A stretch of DNA of 64,000 bases from Akebia trifoliata (GCA_017979445.1 CM030718.1:22687021-22751020), one strand, 5' to 3'. Positions 22,985 to 35,225 are shown, numbered from the stretch's first letter. The notes: a model not told the origin generated them from the letters alone. A program made the numbers and translations.

Positions 22985-24180
22985 TGTAGCGCACATGGAA
23001 GCCAACAAATCGCGAAACAATTACGGTTACAATACACGAGCCGAAAGGAAGCATCCAGAAAAATCTCGATCGATTTGGGCGCCACGTCACCGCGCCGCGG
23101 TTAGGCATGACCGCGCCGCGGTCATCTCGAGGAATTTGTCCTCGAGATTTTCACAGAAGCTTCCAATTACTTCGGTGGTTGTAACTGAATGGGTAGTTCG
23201 AAGCAAATCATCCGAAAAGTTGACCCGATTACTCGAATACAAATATTATAAATTGAAGGGTTGATTTTAGAGAAGGGTCCCTCTCCTTGCTCTCTTCTTC
23301 TGCAATTTTTGATTGTTCCTCTCTTTAATTTTCTGTAATTTTCTATTGAGAGATCTCTTGAGTGTAGTGAGAACATCAAGAGTGCTCAATTCTTTATCTT
23401 TGTAATTTGTTGGAGAGCTATAAATAAGGATTTTAGATTGATTATCATCTTCTTCACCCATGTTCTTCATTCTGTTATTAATTTCTGCAATATGAATCTT
23501 GCGATGATCGGCTAGACTCTCCGTAGAGAGGTCAAGAATGCCGGAGCAATTTCATCCTACTTATGTTGTTTTAAATTCTTTCTTTCTACTTTATGTGTTA
23601 ATTCTGAAATTCCTCTTAGAACAAGACTAGCAAGCTTATACATTCAAATCAAGCTTAGATGATTATTACTTAGATAAGCTCAAGAACAATCATGCTATGT
23701 GAAGAATTGAAGTATAAGTCAGTTACACTTGTTTGAAGTTGGAATTCTCATGAATACTCTTTGGTTACCATCAATGTTTAACTCGATTTATCTTCCGATC
23801 CACGAGCAATGACTTGCTACGTGGATCGAGTTATAATTAGAACAAATCAGCATTTTGGATGAATTGCAAAGGTTGAATTGACCTCTCCACACCCTCTTTC
23901 CTCAATCTCTATTTGTAGTTTCAATTTCATTTACAAATTAGTTGTTAATTGTTTCTCTATTTTAAACAAATCAATTTTATTTTTTAAGAAAAATCTGTTT
24001 TCCAATTCTGTTTTGGCATTTTTATCCGAATGAATCCTTGAATCCTCATTGTCCCTGTGGAACGAATTCGACTTACCCAAAGTCCATTTCTTAATCTTAA
24101 TCTCTGCATCTCTATTGCAAGCTTTACAATCGATCATGGGCATTTTTTGTCTCTTTGTTATTTCTTTTTTTCACATCTTG
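22985..24180 (+). repeat. LTR-like remnant with a GC-rich palindrome
   Basis: Begins about TGTAGCGCACATGG. It has a GC-rich U3-like part with the duplicated palindrome ACCGCGCCGCGGT (about 23090 and 23110), a TATA-like ATATTATAAATTG (about 23246), a pyrimidine-rich leader, and the phrase TCATTGTCCCTGTGGAACGA near 24045, which is common near the 3' end of plant gypsy LTRs. No confirmed end or target duplication. Probably a gypsy LTR fragment. Confidence 0.4.
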
Positions 24181-24613
24181 AATATGATTTTACTGAAAGC
24201 TTGATAAATTTGTGTCACGAAGTTACACAATAGTGAACAAGAAAAGTCATTGATTAGTGATAATTGAAAGTTTTTATTTAACTAACTTTGATCCTAAATC
24301 AGGAAAACCAAAGGCATTGATCTCTATTGAGCATGGGATACATGAAGTTATTTCATCACTCATAATAGAGATAATTTCATAGATTCTACTTAGTTCAAAC
24401 AACTTTACTCGGATACTTCAAAATTCAAAATGGACGTTGTGCCCATGTGGAGCACTTCGATTTGATGCGTGATGTGTCTGCAATGTACCCTTGTTCAAGT
24501 CTACGTTGTTACTCGTAAAAATAGATGGAATTATATCAGTACTTGGTACCATAACATTGTCTTTATTCAAATGCGTGTAATATGCCTAGCAAAAACTGTG
24601 AAATCTAACAAAT
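24181..24613. other. Intergenic DNA next to the copia element
   Basis: No gene. The last bases carry the left copy of the target duplication GAATA (24614-24618). Confidence 0.5.
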
Positions 24614-24618
24614 GAATA

Positions 24619-25618
24619 TGTTGAATATTTTCAAAATAAAATAAGTATTTTGTGATTTTTTTGGTTTGTTTTTCCTTAAGTTAGATTTTGAGGTTTTTTG
24701 TGTATATAAGATTTAGTCCCACATCGCTCACAAGTAAGAAAGTGGTGTACCTTATAAGTAATAATCAACATAGATAGTTGTATTTGTGTCACACCTTTAG
24801 GCTTTGATCCAGTGCTTCGAGGTGGTGCGAAACACCACCAGCGCATGCACACGTGCGACGTGTAAAAGGGCAATTAGGCGTTTAGGGCGCATTAGGCGCG
24901 TTGGATCAAGGTAGTACCTGATCAGAACGATCAGGTGCGATGGATCGATATAGTACCTGATCAGAAACGATTAGATGCGTTGATTCATGATTTACCTGAT
25001 CAGAAATGATTGGATGCGTTGATTCATGATTGTACCTAATCAGAATGGATCAGGTGTGTTGGTTCATGATTGATATCCGATTAGGAACGATCGGATCCGT
25101 TAAATCCAATGGCAAATGATCGGACGCGGTTAGAGCCACTAGATTGAACAGATTCAACTAAAAGGTGTTAGTTAAAAGGCATGAGACACATACCTTCGAT
25201 AGGGTGCAATCTGGATCATTAGATCTCAGATAAAACACAATCTAACGGTATTAGATCAAGGGACATTAAATCATGACTCTTGGTCAACAAACATAAAAAT
25301 GACTATAAAAAATCAACCAGAATTCAGTTTTCTTCACTGAAAAATTATGTGTTCTCCTTTCTCAAAGCTTAAGATCTAGGCATCATCAGTTTCTTGTTTT
25401 TTCGAGTGTTCTAGGCTAAATTAAATTGTACATAATCTAATTTAGTAAAATTGAAAGTAAGGCTTCTTTGTATCCTGAAGGCATTTGTTCATTGATCCCT
25501 TGTGTACTTTGATTCAACCAATAAGGGAGAATATTTGTCTAAAAGAGATCGAATTTTTTCAAGCCTAGAAGTTATTTTTCTTCCTTCATCGTATTACTCC
25601 CGATAATTTTTTCCAACA
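24619..25618 (+). repeat. Left LTR of the copia element
   Basis: Starts TGTTGAATATTTTC and ends TTCCAACA. Shared with the right LTR: TAGTCCCACATCGCTCACAAG near 24714 and a TATA-like GTGTATATAAG. From about 24900 to 25130 it holds four to five diverged copies of 'TACCTGATCAGAA.GAT.AG.TGCGTTGATTCATGAT'. It lacks about 200 bp present in the right LTR (around 30855-31095), probably by loss between these short repeats. Confidence 0.93.
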
Positions 25619-25642
25619 GTTTTAGACAGATATCCTTTTTAT

Positions 25643-28600
25643 TTGATGGAGGCTTCAACATTTCATTCTCTCCAAATGATGAATCAAGACATGTCTCGTC
25701 TTGACCGATTTGATGGACAACACTTTACTAGATGGCAACAGAAAGTGTTATTCTTCTTAACTACACTAAACATAATCTACGTTCTAGATGATGATCTAGA
25801 ACTTATTCCTGAGGCTACTCCAGAAGATAGTACATAATTGAATGAAAGGCGTAAGAAACAAAAAGCGGATGATTTTCTATGCAAAAACTACATTCTCAAT
25901 GCTCTCTCCAATTCGATATACGATATCTACCTTATAGTCAACTCAGCCAAAGATCTCTGGAAAGCCTTGGAAAACAAATACAAAATAGAAGAGGCAAGTA
26001 ATCAAAAATTTCTCATTAATAATTATTTTGAGTTTAAGATGTCCAACGACAAACTGGTTCTGTCACAAGTACATGAAGTTCAATTAATCGTTGGGGATCT
26101 TAAAATTGCCAGAATCGATCTTCCAAAAGATTTTCAAGTGGGAACTATCATATCAAAGCTTCTTCAATCCTGGAAAAGTTACAAGAAGAAGATAAAACAT
26201 GAGGAGAAGAAGTATATTTTGGAATCTCTACAACGTCACCTTCGTATAGAAGAAGATATTCGTAATAAAGAACATAAAGATAAAGAAATAGAGAAAATCA
26301 GAGTTAACTTGATTGAGGGTGATAAGCCCAAGAAAGTTGATTTTAAGTTAAAACCTAATAAAACTTCCTCCTTCAAGAAGAAATCTGATAAAAATAAAAA
26401 GAAAAACAACAAGTATTTTTATTGTAACAAGTCTGGTCATTATGCACGAGAATGCCAATATCGAAAGAAGGAATTCAAGAAAGAAACAAATATAGTAGTG
26501 ATAGAGGAACCAATGGTTGCAACAGTTTTCCATACTCGTTCACTTGCAAATGTTGTGTCAAACAAAAGTGATTGGTGGATTGACACTGAAGCAACAGATC
26601 ACTTCTGTAATGATAAAATTCTCTACACAAGATATGAACTTTGTGGTGAAGGTACAAAAGTGAAAATGGCAAACAGTTCTCTTTCCAACATTCTCGGAGT
26701 TGGGACTGTAGGTCTTAGATTTACTTCTGGAAAAACTGTACTTCTTTTCAATATTTTCCATGTTCCAGAACTCTCTAAGAATCTCATGTCAGAAGACTTG
26801 CTTAATAAATTCGGTTTCAAGCTTGTGTATGAATCGGATCGACTTACCTTGTCCAAGAACAATGAATTTGTGGGACATGGTTATTCTTATAATGACATGA
26901 TACGTCTAAATTTAGATAATGAAATTTCTTATGTTTTGTATATTGTTGATTCATTATGTTTGTGGCATAGTAGATTAGGACATGTTAATTATGGTTTAAT
27001 TAAACATATGATTAATTTAGGACTTATTCCTAAATGTAACTTAGAGAATATTTCTAAACGCCAAACTTGTATTCAATTTAAGATAACTAGAAAATCCTTT
27101 AAATCTGTTGAAAGAACTTCTACTATCTTAGAGCTTATTCATAGTGATGTATGCGATCTCAATAGTAAAACACGTGGAGATAATAGATATTTTGTTACCT
27201 TCATTGATGATTACTCAAAGTACGCATATATTTATTTAATGAAAACTAAAGATGAAGTTTTTTAAAAATTTCGAATCTTTAAGGCAGAAGTTAAAAATCA
27301 ACTTAACCATAAAAGTAAGATTCTACGTTCTAATAGGGGTGATGAATACTATCCAAATGAGTTTGTGAAAGTTATGGCATTATCCATCAACTTATGGTTC
27401 CTTACACGCCGCAACAAAATGGAGTTGCAGAAAAAAAGAATAGAACCTTAATTGAAATGGTAAATGCTATGATTATTAGTTCGGGATTATCTTGCTCGTT
27501 AGTGGGTGAAGCAATCATTTCTACTTGTTATATTTTAAATAGAGTTCCAACAAAGAAAAATAATGTTACCCCTTATGAACTCTGGTTCAAAAGGAAGCCT
27601 AATCTTAATCATCTTAAAGTGTGGGGTGTCTTGCCTATGTAAGAAAACCCAGTCCTAAGAGACCAAAGATAGGAGTTAGAACCTACAAGTGTATGTTTAT
27701 TGGTTATTCTCAGAATAGCCTAACTTATCGTTTTCTAGATCTGGAAACTAGTGATATCATTGAATCTGTAGATGTAGAATTGTTTGAGAATTTGACTAAG
27801 TCAAATCCTCAAATTTCTGAAAATTTTATTCCTAAACAGATTCATCAACCTATTCAAGATAACACTAATGGTGACCCAGGTTCTGATCAACAAGATCCTG
27901 AACCTAGGAGAAGTAAGAGAGTTAGAGTTGAACGCACATTTGGACCTGACTTTCTAGTTTATCTTGTTGAAGGAGATAAATATGAAGTCAAGTATATTAC
28001 TAGGTTCTTATAAATGTAGAGAAAGATGAACCCTCTATATTTTCTAAGGCTATGAACTCCAAAGATTCATTATTTTGGAAAGAAGCCATTAATGATGAAA
28101 TGAATTCGATTATTTCTAATCAGACTTGGGTTCTCTCAGATTTACCCCTAGGTGCGAAACCTATAGGGTGTAAATGGATTTTTAAGAAGAAATTGAACGC
28201 AGATGGATCAATAAATAAGTTTAAAGCTAGATTAGTTGCTAAAGACTTTAAACAGAGGCACATGATAAACTATTTTGATACATATGCTCCAGTAGCTCGA
28301 ATATAATCTATTTGACTACTTATTTCTCTTGCTTCAATTCATAAAATTGTTATCCATCAAATGGATGTAAAAACAGTTTTTCTAAATGGTGATTTAGAAG
28401 AAAAAATTTATATAGAGCAACCGGAAGGTTTTGTTAAACCTGGTCAAGAAAAGAAAGATTGTAAACTTATTAAATCTATTTATGGTTTAAAGCAAGCTCC
28501 TCTTCAATGGCATGAGAAATTTGATAAAATAGTTTTATCTCATGGTTTCAAAGTAAATGATGCTGACAAGTGCATTTACTGCAAATTTAAAAATAATGTT

Positions 28601-29568
28601 GAAGTTATTATTTATCTCTGTGTTAATGACATGTTAATCTTTAGAACTAACATTGAATATGTAGAAGAAACCAAGAGGTTTCTATCTACTAATTTTGATA
28701 TGAAAGATTTAGGGGAGGCTGACATAATGCTAGGAATTAAAATCCTAAGAAAAGACAATGCAATGGTTTTGTCACAATCTCATTATATTGGGACAATTTT
28801 AAAAAATTATGGTCATTTTGATCATAAACCAGCCCTTACCCCTATGGATCCTAGTATCAAATTAATCAAAAACAATGGTCGTGCTAAAGCTCAATTAGAA
28901 TATACCAGTGTTATTGGGAGTCTTATGTATGATATGCATTACACAAGACCTGACATTGCACACGTAGTAGGTATGTTATGTCGTTTTACTAGTAATCCAA
29001 GTACCGAGCATTGGAATGATGTATCTAGAGTTTTAAGGTACTTGAAGGGGACTTTAGAGTATGGACTACATTATCAAGGATATCCAAATGTATTTGAAGG
29101 GTACAGTGATGCAAGTTGGAATAATGTCAAGTCAAATTCAAAGTCTACAACTGGTTGGATCTTTAAGTTAGGTGGAGCTGCTATTTCTTGGGCATCTAAG
29201 AAGCAGACTTGTATTTCGGACTCTACCATGATATCAGAAATAATAGCATTGGCAGATTCATGTAAGAGGCAGAGTGACTTAGAAATCTATTAATGGACAT
29301 ACCATTATGGAAGAAGCCCACTTCAGCTATAATGATCAATTGTGATAGTTAGGCAACATTGTACAAAGTTAAAAATAAAGCATACAATGGAAAATCAAGA
29401 CACATAAACCTTAGACGCAATTTTATGAGACAATTATTTAAAAGTGGAGTAATTACAGTCGACTATGTGGAATCCAATAGGAATTTAGCGGATCCTTTAA
29501 CTAAAGGACTTCCAAGAGATATGATATCTAAAACTTCTAAAGGAATAGGGCTAAGGTCTATAAAATAA
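25643..29568 (+). pseudogene. Copia gag-pol polyprotein, multiply broken
   Basis: Gag starts at ATG 25643 (MEASTFHSLQMMNQDM). An in-frame TAA at 25835-25837 interrupts it; the frame reopens at once. The zinc knuckle reads YFYCNKSGHYAREC (about 26415-26456), having lost its first Cys. The protease motif reads WWIDTEATDHFC in place of the usual D-S/T-G-A. Integrase shows LWHSRLGHVN and SDVCDLNSKTRG, then a TAA at 27263-27265 and frameshifts near 27370 and 27630, with VPYTPQQNGVAEKKNRTL between them. RT shows WVLSDLPLGAKPIGCKWIFK, two stops at 28304-28306 and 28313-28315, QMDVKTVFLNGDL, and YLCVNDMLIF where YVDDM is expected, so one catalytic Asp is lost. RNase H reads GYSDASW and ends ADPLTKGLPRDM. 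It cannot produce active enzymes. Confidence 0.95.
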
Positions 29569-30200
29569 ATTAATCACCTTTGATGAGAACCCAACCTTTG
29601 TCTTGAAATAGATAGATAAGGTTCAATGAGTACAAACAAGTCAAATAAGTGATTTAGCAGGACACTAGAACTAATTTACCCCACTTTCTAAATCTAGTGT
29701 TGGTTTCTGCAAGATAAAAGATGGATGCAAATCCTTAATAAGTTCTAAAATTTTAACTAGTGACTCATAGAATCACTTCAAGTGAACTTACCATATGAGT
29801 GAGGAAATCAGGCCGTTTCTTATGAAAATTAGACCGTTTCTAAAAACACACATGAAAACAGGATATAGTGTATGGCCATTAATGTGCGAAAAAAATAGAA
29901 CACTCAACCTTATGGAGAAAAGTATGTGTGAAGAATCCGGCTCGTTTCTAAGGGTCCTTGGTTCAAGATACGTTCACCACAGCACCTTGACAAAGCTCTG
30001 AATATTTACACTAAGTGAAGGTTCAGATCCAAAAGATACCTCTCATCTATATACTAGTCTCTACGATAAGGCCAAATGTTTTTGTAAATTGATGTAATCG
30101 TTTAATCATTCTTTAGTTGTAAGAACTACAGAAGCTTGATCCCTATTAGGTACGTAGGCAGTCACTTAAGTGGTGCAGCTATTTTAATATTATATATATG
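29569..30200 (+). other. 3' non-coding part of the copia element
   Basis: Between the RNase H end and the nested foldback element. No recognisable coding sequence; the short open frame at 29795-30001 has no family motif. Confidence 0.6.
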
Positions 30201-30575
30201 GGAAATGTTCAGCAACAAACATTTTAACAAACATTTTGGCAAAACATTTTTCAAAACATGGGTTAGAGGTTTCAGAATGGGGTGATTTTTGGTGAGGATG
30301 ATCTCTACGATGAGGAGATCATCATTACCAAAAATCAACTCATTTCAAAACTTCCAACCCCATCAAAAATAATTTACAAAAAATGGACGGTCCACGATTT
30401 TTCAACTTGTAAACATAGGGCTAGAAGTTTTGGAATGGGCTGATTTTTGGTGAGGATGATCTCCGCACCGTAGAAATCATCCTCACCAAAAATCAACCCA
30501 TTCCAAAACCTCTAACCCATGTTTTGAAAAATGTTTTGCTAAAATGTTTGTCAAAATGTTTGTTGCTGAACGGGA
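30201..30575. mobile_element. Foldback element nested in the copia element
   Basis: Two arms of about 110 bp: the left begins GTTCAGCAACAAACATTTT (30207); the right ends AAAATGTTTGTTGCTGAAC (30571). Both run inward through TTTTTGGTGAGGATGAT / ATCATCCTCACCAAAAA. The flanks are TATATATA on both sides, compatible with a target duplication in TA-rich DNA. An inner second pair (about 30275-30350) repeats the same arm, so the element is partly duplicated inside. It is younger than the copia insertion. Confidence 0.85.
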
Positions 30576-30613
30576 TATATATATATATATTTTCAACTAT
30601 TTATATTTTGAAA

Positions 30614-30625
30614 TAGTGGGGGATT
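30614..30625 (+). promoter_or_regulatory. Polypurine tract of the copia element
   Basis: AATAGTGGGGGATT directly precedes the 3' LTR start TGTTGAATA. This is the expected plus-strand primer position. Confidence 0.75.
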
Positions 30626-31829
30626 TGTTGAATATTTTCAAAATAAAATAAGTATTTTTTGGTTTTTTGGTTTGTTTTTCCTTAAGTTAAATTTTGAGAT
30701 TTTTTGTGTGTATAAGGTTTAGTCCCACATCGCTCACAAGTAAGAAAGTGGTGTACCTTATAAGTAATAGCCAACATAGTTCGTTGTATTTGTGTCACAC
30801 CTTTAGGCTTTGATCCAGTGCTTCGAGGTGGTGCGAAGCACCACCCTCGCACATGCGATGTGCGAAAGGGCGATTGGGCGTTTAGGGCGCTTTGAGGCCC
30901 ACTTTGCACTTCGCACGTACGCATCATCGCGAGGAGTTGGGGAGCCTTAAAGTTTTCAAGATACGAAATCATCTAACGGTTGTGGTTGATCCGTCACGTG
31001 TGATGGATCAGGTGCGATCAGCACCGCACGATCAAGTTAATATTCAATTGGGAACCAATCAGATATGATGGATCGAAATAATACCGGATCGAGAACGATC
31101 CGATGCATTAGATCAAGGTAATACCTGATCAGAACGATCAGATGCGATGGATCGATATAGTACCTGATCAGAAACGATTAGATGCGTTGATTCATGATTG
31201 TACCTGATAAAAAACTATTGGATGCGTTGATTCATGATTGTACCCAATCAAAATTGATCAGGTGTGTTGGTTCATGATTGGTATCCGATCAGGAACGATC
31301 GGATCCGTTAGATCAAATGGCAAATGATCGGAAGTGATCAGAGCCACTATATTGAACAAATTCAACTAAAAGGTGTTAGTTAAAAGGCATAAGACACATA
31401 CCTTCGATAGGATGTAATCTGGATCGTTAGATCTCAAATAAAACACAATCTAACGGCTATTAGACCAAGGGACATTAAATCATGACTCTTGGTCAACAGA
31501 CACAAAAATGACTCTAAAAAGCCAACTAGAATTTAGTTTTCTTCACTGAAAAATTATGTGTTCTCCTTTCTCTAAACTTAAGATTTAGGCATCATCAATT
31601 TCTTATTTTTCCGAGTGTTCTAGGATAAATCAGATCGTAAATAATCTGATTTAATAAATTGAGTGTAAGGCTTCTTTGTATCCTGAAGGCATTTGTTCAT
31701 CGATCCCTTGTGTACTTTTGTTCAACCAATAGGGGAGAATATTTGTCTAAAAGAAATCGAATCTTTTCGAACTTAGAAGTTATTTTTCTTCATTCATCGT
31801 ATTACTCCCGATAAATTTTTTTTCCAACA
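30626..31829 (+). repeat. Right LTR of the copia element
   Basis: Same ends as the left LTR and followed by GAATA (31830-31834). It keeps an extra GC-richer ~200 bp (about 30855-31095, CGCACATGCGATGTGCGAAAG and onward) and more copies of the CTGATCAG/ACGATCAG repeat (31060-31330). The LTR pair differs at many scattered bases, so the insertion is not recent. Confidence 0.93.
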
Positions 31830-31834
31830 GAATA

Positions 31835-32361
31835 TGGGGTATGTGTATTGCCAAATGCCCTATCCTAGCTTTGCATACCCATCATCTTCTTTGTCTTTCT
31901 GCTCTCATTGCTACCTTCGATTCTAAATGGTAAAGATTCGTACTACTTGCGCCTATCATATATTTTCTCGATGCCTACTTAAGTGAAATCTTTAAAACAA
32001 ATTTACACATATTTCCTTATCAAATTATTCTATACAGCCACCGTCTCTCCATCTATCTACTGAATTAATGAAAATCTAAACCATCTCACCATCTTTTCCA
32101 TCCATTATCTCATTCTTCTCCACCATCTACTTCTCCCTTTCTCATTATTATTCTTCATATTCATCTTCTTCTAAGTTTTATAAGAGGTTGAATCAATAGA
32201 GATTAGGTTTTAGGGTTTTATTTCAAATTATATTATTTCTTTGAAATTTCTTTACTTTTTTGCATTTAATCATTTAGGAAGATGGAAAAATCCACCATTA
32301 AAACTTCAAAAACAACAATTTTGAATAAAAAAACTTGAATATTTTTTGATAGATTTTACTC
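31835..32361. other. Intergenic DNA, no gene
   Basis: Pyrimidine-rich and AT-rich stretch with no recognised motif. Confidence 0.5.
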
Positions 32362-32714
32362 GATAGGTTCAAATCAAACTTGTTTTAGCAGATTCGATAA
32401 GTATCCTATTGAACATTACAAACCCAATTCTTAAATACTTACCGAACATTACAAAATAGATTCGGTAGACTTGATTGAGGTGTTAGGGTTACAAAAGAAA
32501 GTTTGATTTAGTAAGTACTTATCGAATCTATTTTGTAATGTACGGTAGGTACCTACTGAATCGATTTTGTAATGATAAAAAGTTATATTCAGTAGGACAC
32601 CCACTAAACAAAACTTCTCATGATTGGTATGATGGTACATATCGAATTGCGTTTGTAATTTTCAGTTAGTATGTATTGAATCAGCTAAAACAAGTTCAAT
32701 TATAAACCTACTGA
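32362..32714. mobile_element. Foldback element with iterated inner repeat
   Basis: The left end has TAGGTTCAAATCAAACTTGT and the right end CAAGTTCAATTATAAACCTA, pairing through AACTTGTTTTAGC.GATTC. The inner part repeats 'TACTTACCGAA.(C)ATTACAAAA(T)' words in both orientations (about 32410-32580). No open frame. Confidence 0.6.
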
Positions 32715-32868
32715 AGGTCATTCAATGACTTCTAAGATTTTTAGTAAATGGGCGTAAAGAGTATTATGAAAAATTAGGTGGGTGCCACAAGTAAATGTGC
32801 GCCGAGAGCATATATGATGGGCACGATTAGCATGAATGAATGGTAAATATTACAATGAGTCAAGCTAG

Positions 32869-33188
32869 ACTAACTAAGTAAGATTTCAAATCTTACTAAG
32901 GGTTGTAACGCCCACATGGATCACCAAATTAGCAAATCTAACAACACAGGCCTCTAGATTTCAAGGAAATACTCGTATCTAAAACAAAATTTAAGAAAAA
33001 AAAAATTAGCTTGATCCAAGGTCTTCTAATTTAAGACTAAATTCAATGGTAGAAATTAACCTTTTATTTTATTTTATTAAGTTCTTAGTATTATTTTTCC
33101 TCTAGTATCTTGTGGCATCGGATCATAGTTTTGGATTCAATAAAGTGATGCGGTGACAAAAATTTCCTTACTAACTTGATAAGGAAAG
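32869..33188. mobile_element. TTAGTAAG-family MITE, copy A
   Basis: Left end TAAGTAAGATTTCAAATCTTACTAAGGGT, then the family core (ATGGATCACCAAATTAGCAAATC, AACACAGGCCTCTAGATTTC) and the right part GGCATCGGATCATAGTTTTGGAT, CTTACTAACTTGATAAGG. The right end is eroded. Confidence 0.7.
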
Positions 33189-33632
33189 TGTTTTTCTATT
33201 ATTTTTGTCATCTCATGCCAAAAATTGAGTTGACACACTTGGGTCATCTCATATAGAAATAGTTCAACTCACTTTACAACATTTATTAACCTAGATTTAT
33301 ATTCAAATACTTATAATTTTGAATACAATAAGGTGATTGGAAGATGTTTAATTACAAAATTATATTTATTTAAGATAATAAATATTTAAATAAAAAAATA
33401 TAATTGACTCGATCGAGTTTATTGACTAGGATGATATTTTTAAAGTAATAGACGAGTCAAATACGAGGGTTGGGATTGTACACAACTCCTTGGATTGAAT
33501 CTTATATGAAACCAAACATTGGAGTTTATTTGAGGAAGTGGAGCTAACTCCAAGAACTCGCACTCTAACTAACTCCAACGCCAATTCCATCTACCTTCCT
33601 CTTCCAGACATATCCTAAGTTTAGATAGATAG

Positions 33633-33741
33633 GTGCAAGTGCAGCTAGCTTAGTTGGTAAGTTCTTCGGATGAAGATAACAGACCCGCCAGCAACAAGTT
33701 ACTGAACTCATTAAAAGCAGGTTACCGATCTAAAAAAATAA
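33633..33741 (+). mobile_element. tRNA-derived SINE, copy 2
   Basis: Box A-like GCTAGCTTAGTTGGTAAG, then CAACAAGTTACTGAACTCATTAAAAGCAGG as in copy 1, and an A-rich tail. Box B is damaged. Flanked by TTTAGATAGATAG (33620-33632) and TTTAGGTAGATAG (33742-33754), a 13-bp target duplication with one mismatch. Confidence 0.85.
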
Positions 33742-33754
33742 TTTAGGTAGATAG

Positions 33755-34789
33755 TCAGATCTATTTCATCCTTACCTTCTCCTTTTCATCACCTAAAAGG
33801 TATTCACACAAATAAAAATTGAGTTGACTCGTTCAAGTCATATTTCATTAGATGAGTGAAATCATTTAAATCGAAATTTTTATAAATATTGTAGATGCAA
33901 TTTCTTGCACTACCTTGAGATCCTCTTCAACTATTTAGATCTGCAATCTTTGAGTTCCTAGCTGTGCTTGCAATATAGCCTCTTCGACGTCCAAGTCAAA
34001 TTAAGTACAAAAAAAGTAGGATAACAATGAGAGAGAAAAATTGTCCCTTATGATGTGTTTGGTCATGTATTTATAGGAGTAAATCCTTAGGATCTTCTTG
34101 ATCTTTTTACCAACTTTGTTCGTATATCAATTAGGAATTCGAATCTAAATTAGAATATGTCTAATTCAAGTTATGTCCTTATTCATTCCTTCAGTTTAGA
34201 AGTTTCCCTTATCTGGATCAATTCCTGGTTTATTGGGCTAATAACAGATTGTGTCTTATCTCAAATCTCTGATTTTTTGGGATCTAGATATTGCATTGCT
34301 CTTATGCTTCTCACTAGAATACTTATACAAGATCCAGGACTGCAACAATCATCTGATTTTTAAAGGAGGATCTTATCAGAGTTCCACCAAGGGAATCTGT
34401 ATCTTCAAACTTGGGTTATTCTCTCTGAAATGTTGAGTTAAGTCGGATCCCCCCCCCCCCCCTGGTGCCACATGTTGTTACCTGGTGTTTCACAAAAAAT
34501 GTCCTCAGACAAATATATATTTTTTAAATTTATTGTACACACATTTATCATAACTCATATTGGTATCATTTACAAACAAATAGGATATTCACTGTGTGAA
34601 TTAATATTCACATTGAATCGTCTGAAGTCTTTTAGGACTCGTCCAATATTTTTAAAATATCCCCCCCGCCCCCATCTTTATTAATCATCCATGGATATAA
34701 TTACATGTTACATCGTCTAGAATGATTCTCATGAACTCTTGAGGCATGACACCTTCATCTTCAATTATAAAAACAAAACAAAAAATCTC
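33755..34789. other. Intergenic DNA with C homopolymers, no gene
   Basis: No recognised product in the short open frames. A run of 14 C lies at 34449-34462 and a second C-rich run near 34661-34675. Confidence 0.5.
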
Positions 34790-35095
34790 TCTCTGGCTCC
34801 TAATTGAGCCAAGAAATCAACTGCTCTATTAGTTTCTCTCATGTAGAACTCAAAATTGGAAATGGCAATTGAGGTGACTAAAAGTTTAATTGCCTCTACT
34901 TCTTCTAAGTACGTCTAAGATATCATGATTTCACCCTTAATCAATTTTATGGGGTATAAGGGATCAGATGAAATTAAGATTTGGTTAAATCCTCTTAATT
35001 TTGCATACCCCATAGCTTCTTCATCGCTTTCAACTCAATGGAGATCAAGTCATCATCTTCACAACCAACCCAAAAATTCTCTTAATTTTTTTTTA
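34790..35095 (-). pseudogene. RNase H-like (RVT_3 type) remnant
   Basis: Minus-strand frames give ELKAMKKLW, LRGFNQILISSDPL, then AIKLLVTSIAISNFEFYMRE and TNRAVDFLAQLGAR. This order resembles the 'E..A...GL..A...G...V..ESDS...V..L' and 'R..N..AD.LA..G' pattern of plant RNase H-like domains found alone or at LINE ends. It has stops and shifts. I infer retroelement debris. Confidence 0.5.
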
Positions 35096-35102
35096 CAGGA
35101 TC

Positions 35103-35192
35103 AGAAACATTAGTTTTGGATTGCCAATTTGATAATTCATTTGAGCTCAATGATCCTTAGTAAGATTTGAAATCTTACTAAGTTAGTAGGAA
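35103..35192. mobile_element. TTAGTAAG-family MITE, right-end fragment B1
   Basis: GTTTTGGATTGCCAATTTG, ATTTGAGCTCAATGATCCTT, then AGTAAGATTTGAAATCTTAC, TAAGTTAGTAGG: only one end of the family is left, abutting copy B2. Confidence 0.65.
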
Positions 35193-35225
35193 AAATACTT
35201 TTCTAAAATATTTTATTGTTTTTGA

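Larger units (their letters stand above)
24619..31829 (+). mobile_element. Ty1/copia LTR retrotransposon, complete ends, dead coding region
   Basis: Two LTRs (24619-25618 and 30626-31829), both TG...CA, are flanked by the 5-bp target duplication GAATA (24614-24618 and 31830-31834). Inside, gag-pol runs in copia order: gag, protease, integrase, reverse transcriptase, RNase H. It contains several stops and frameshifts and lost catalytic residues. A polypurine tract precedes the 3' LTR. I could not identify a primer-binding site after 25618 (GTTTTAGACAGATATCC). A foldback element has inserted in the 3' non-coding part. Confidence 0.95.

Noticed and set aside
25643..29568. Copia gag-pol as an intact, active polyprotein
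   Set aside because: In-frame stops, frameshifts and changes in the zinc knuckle, protease DSG and RT YVDD motifs rule this out.
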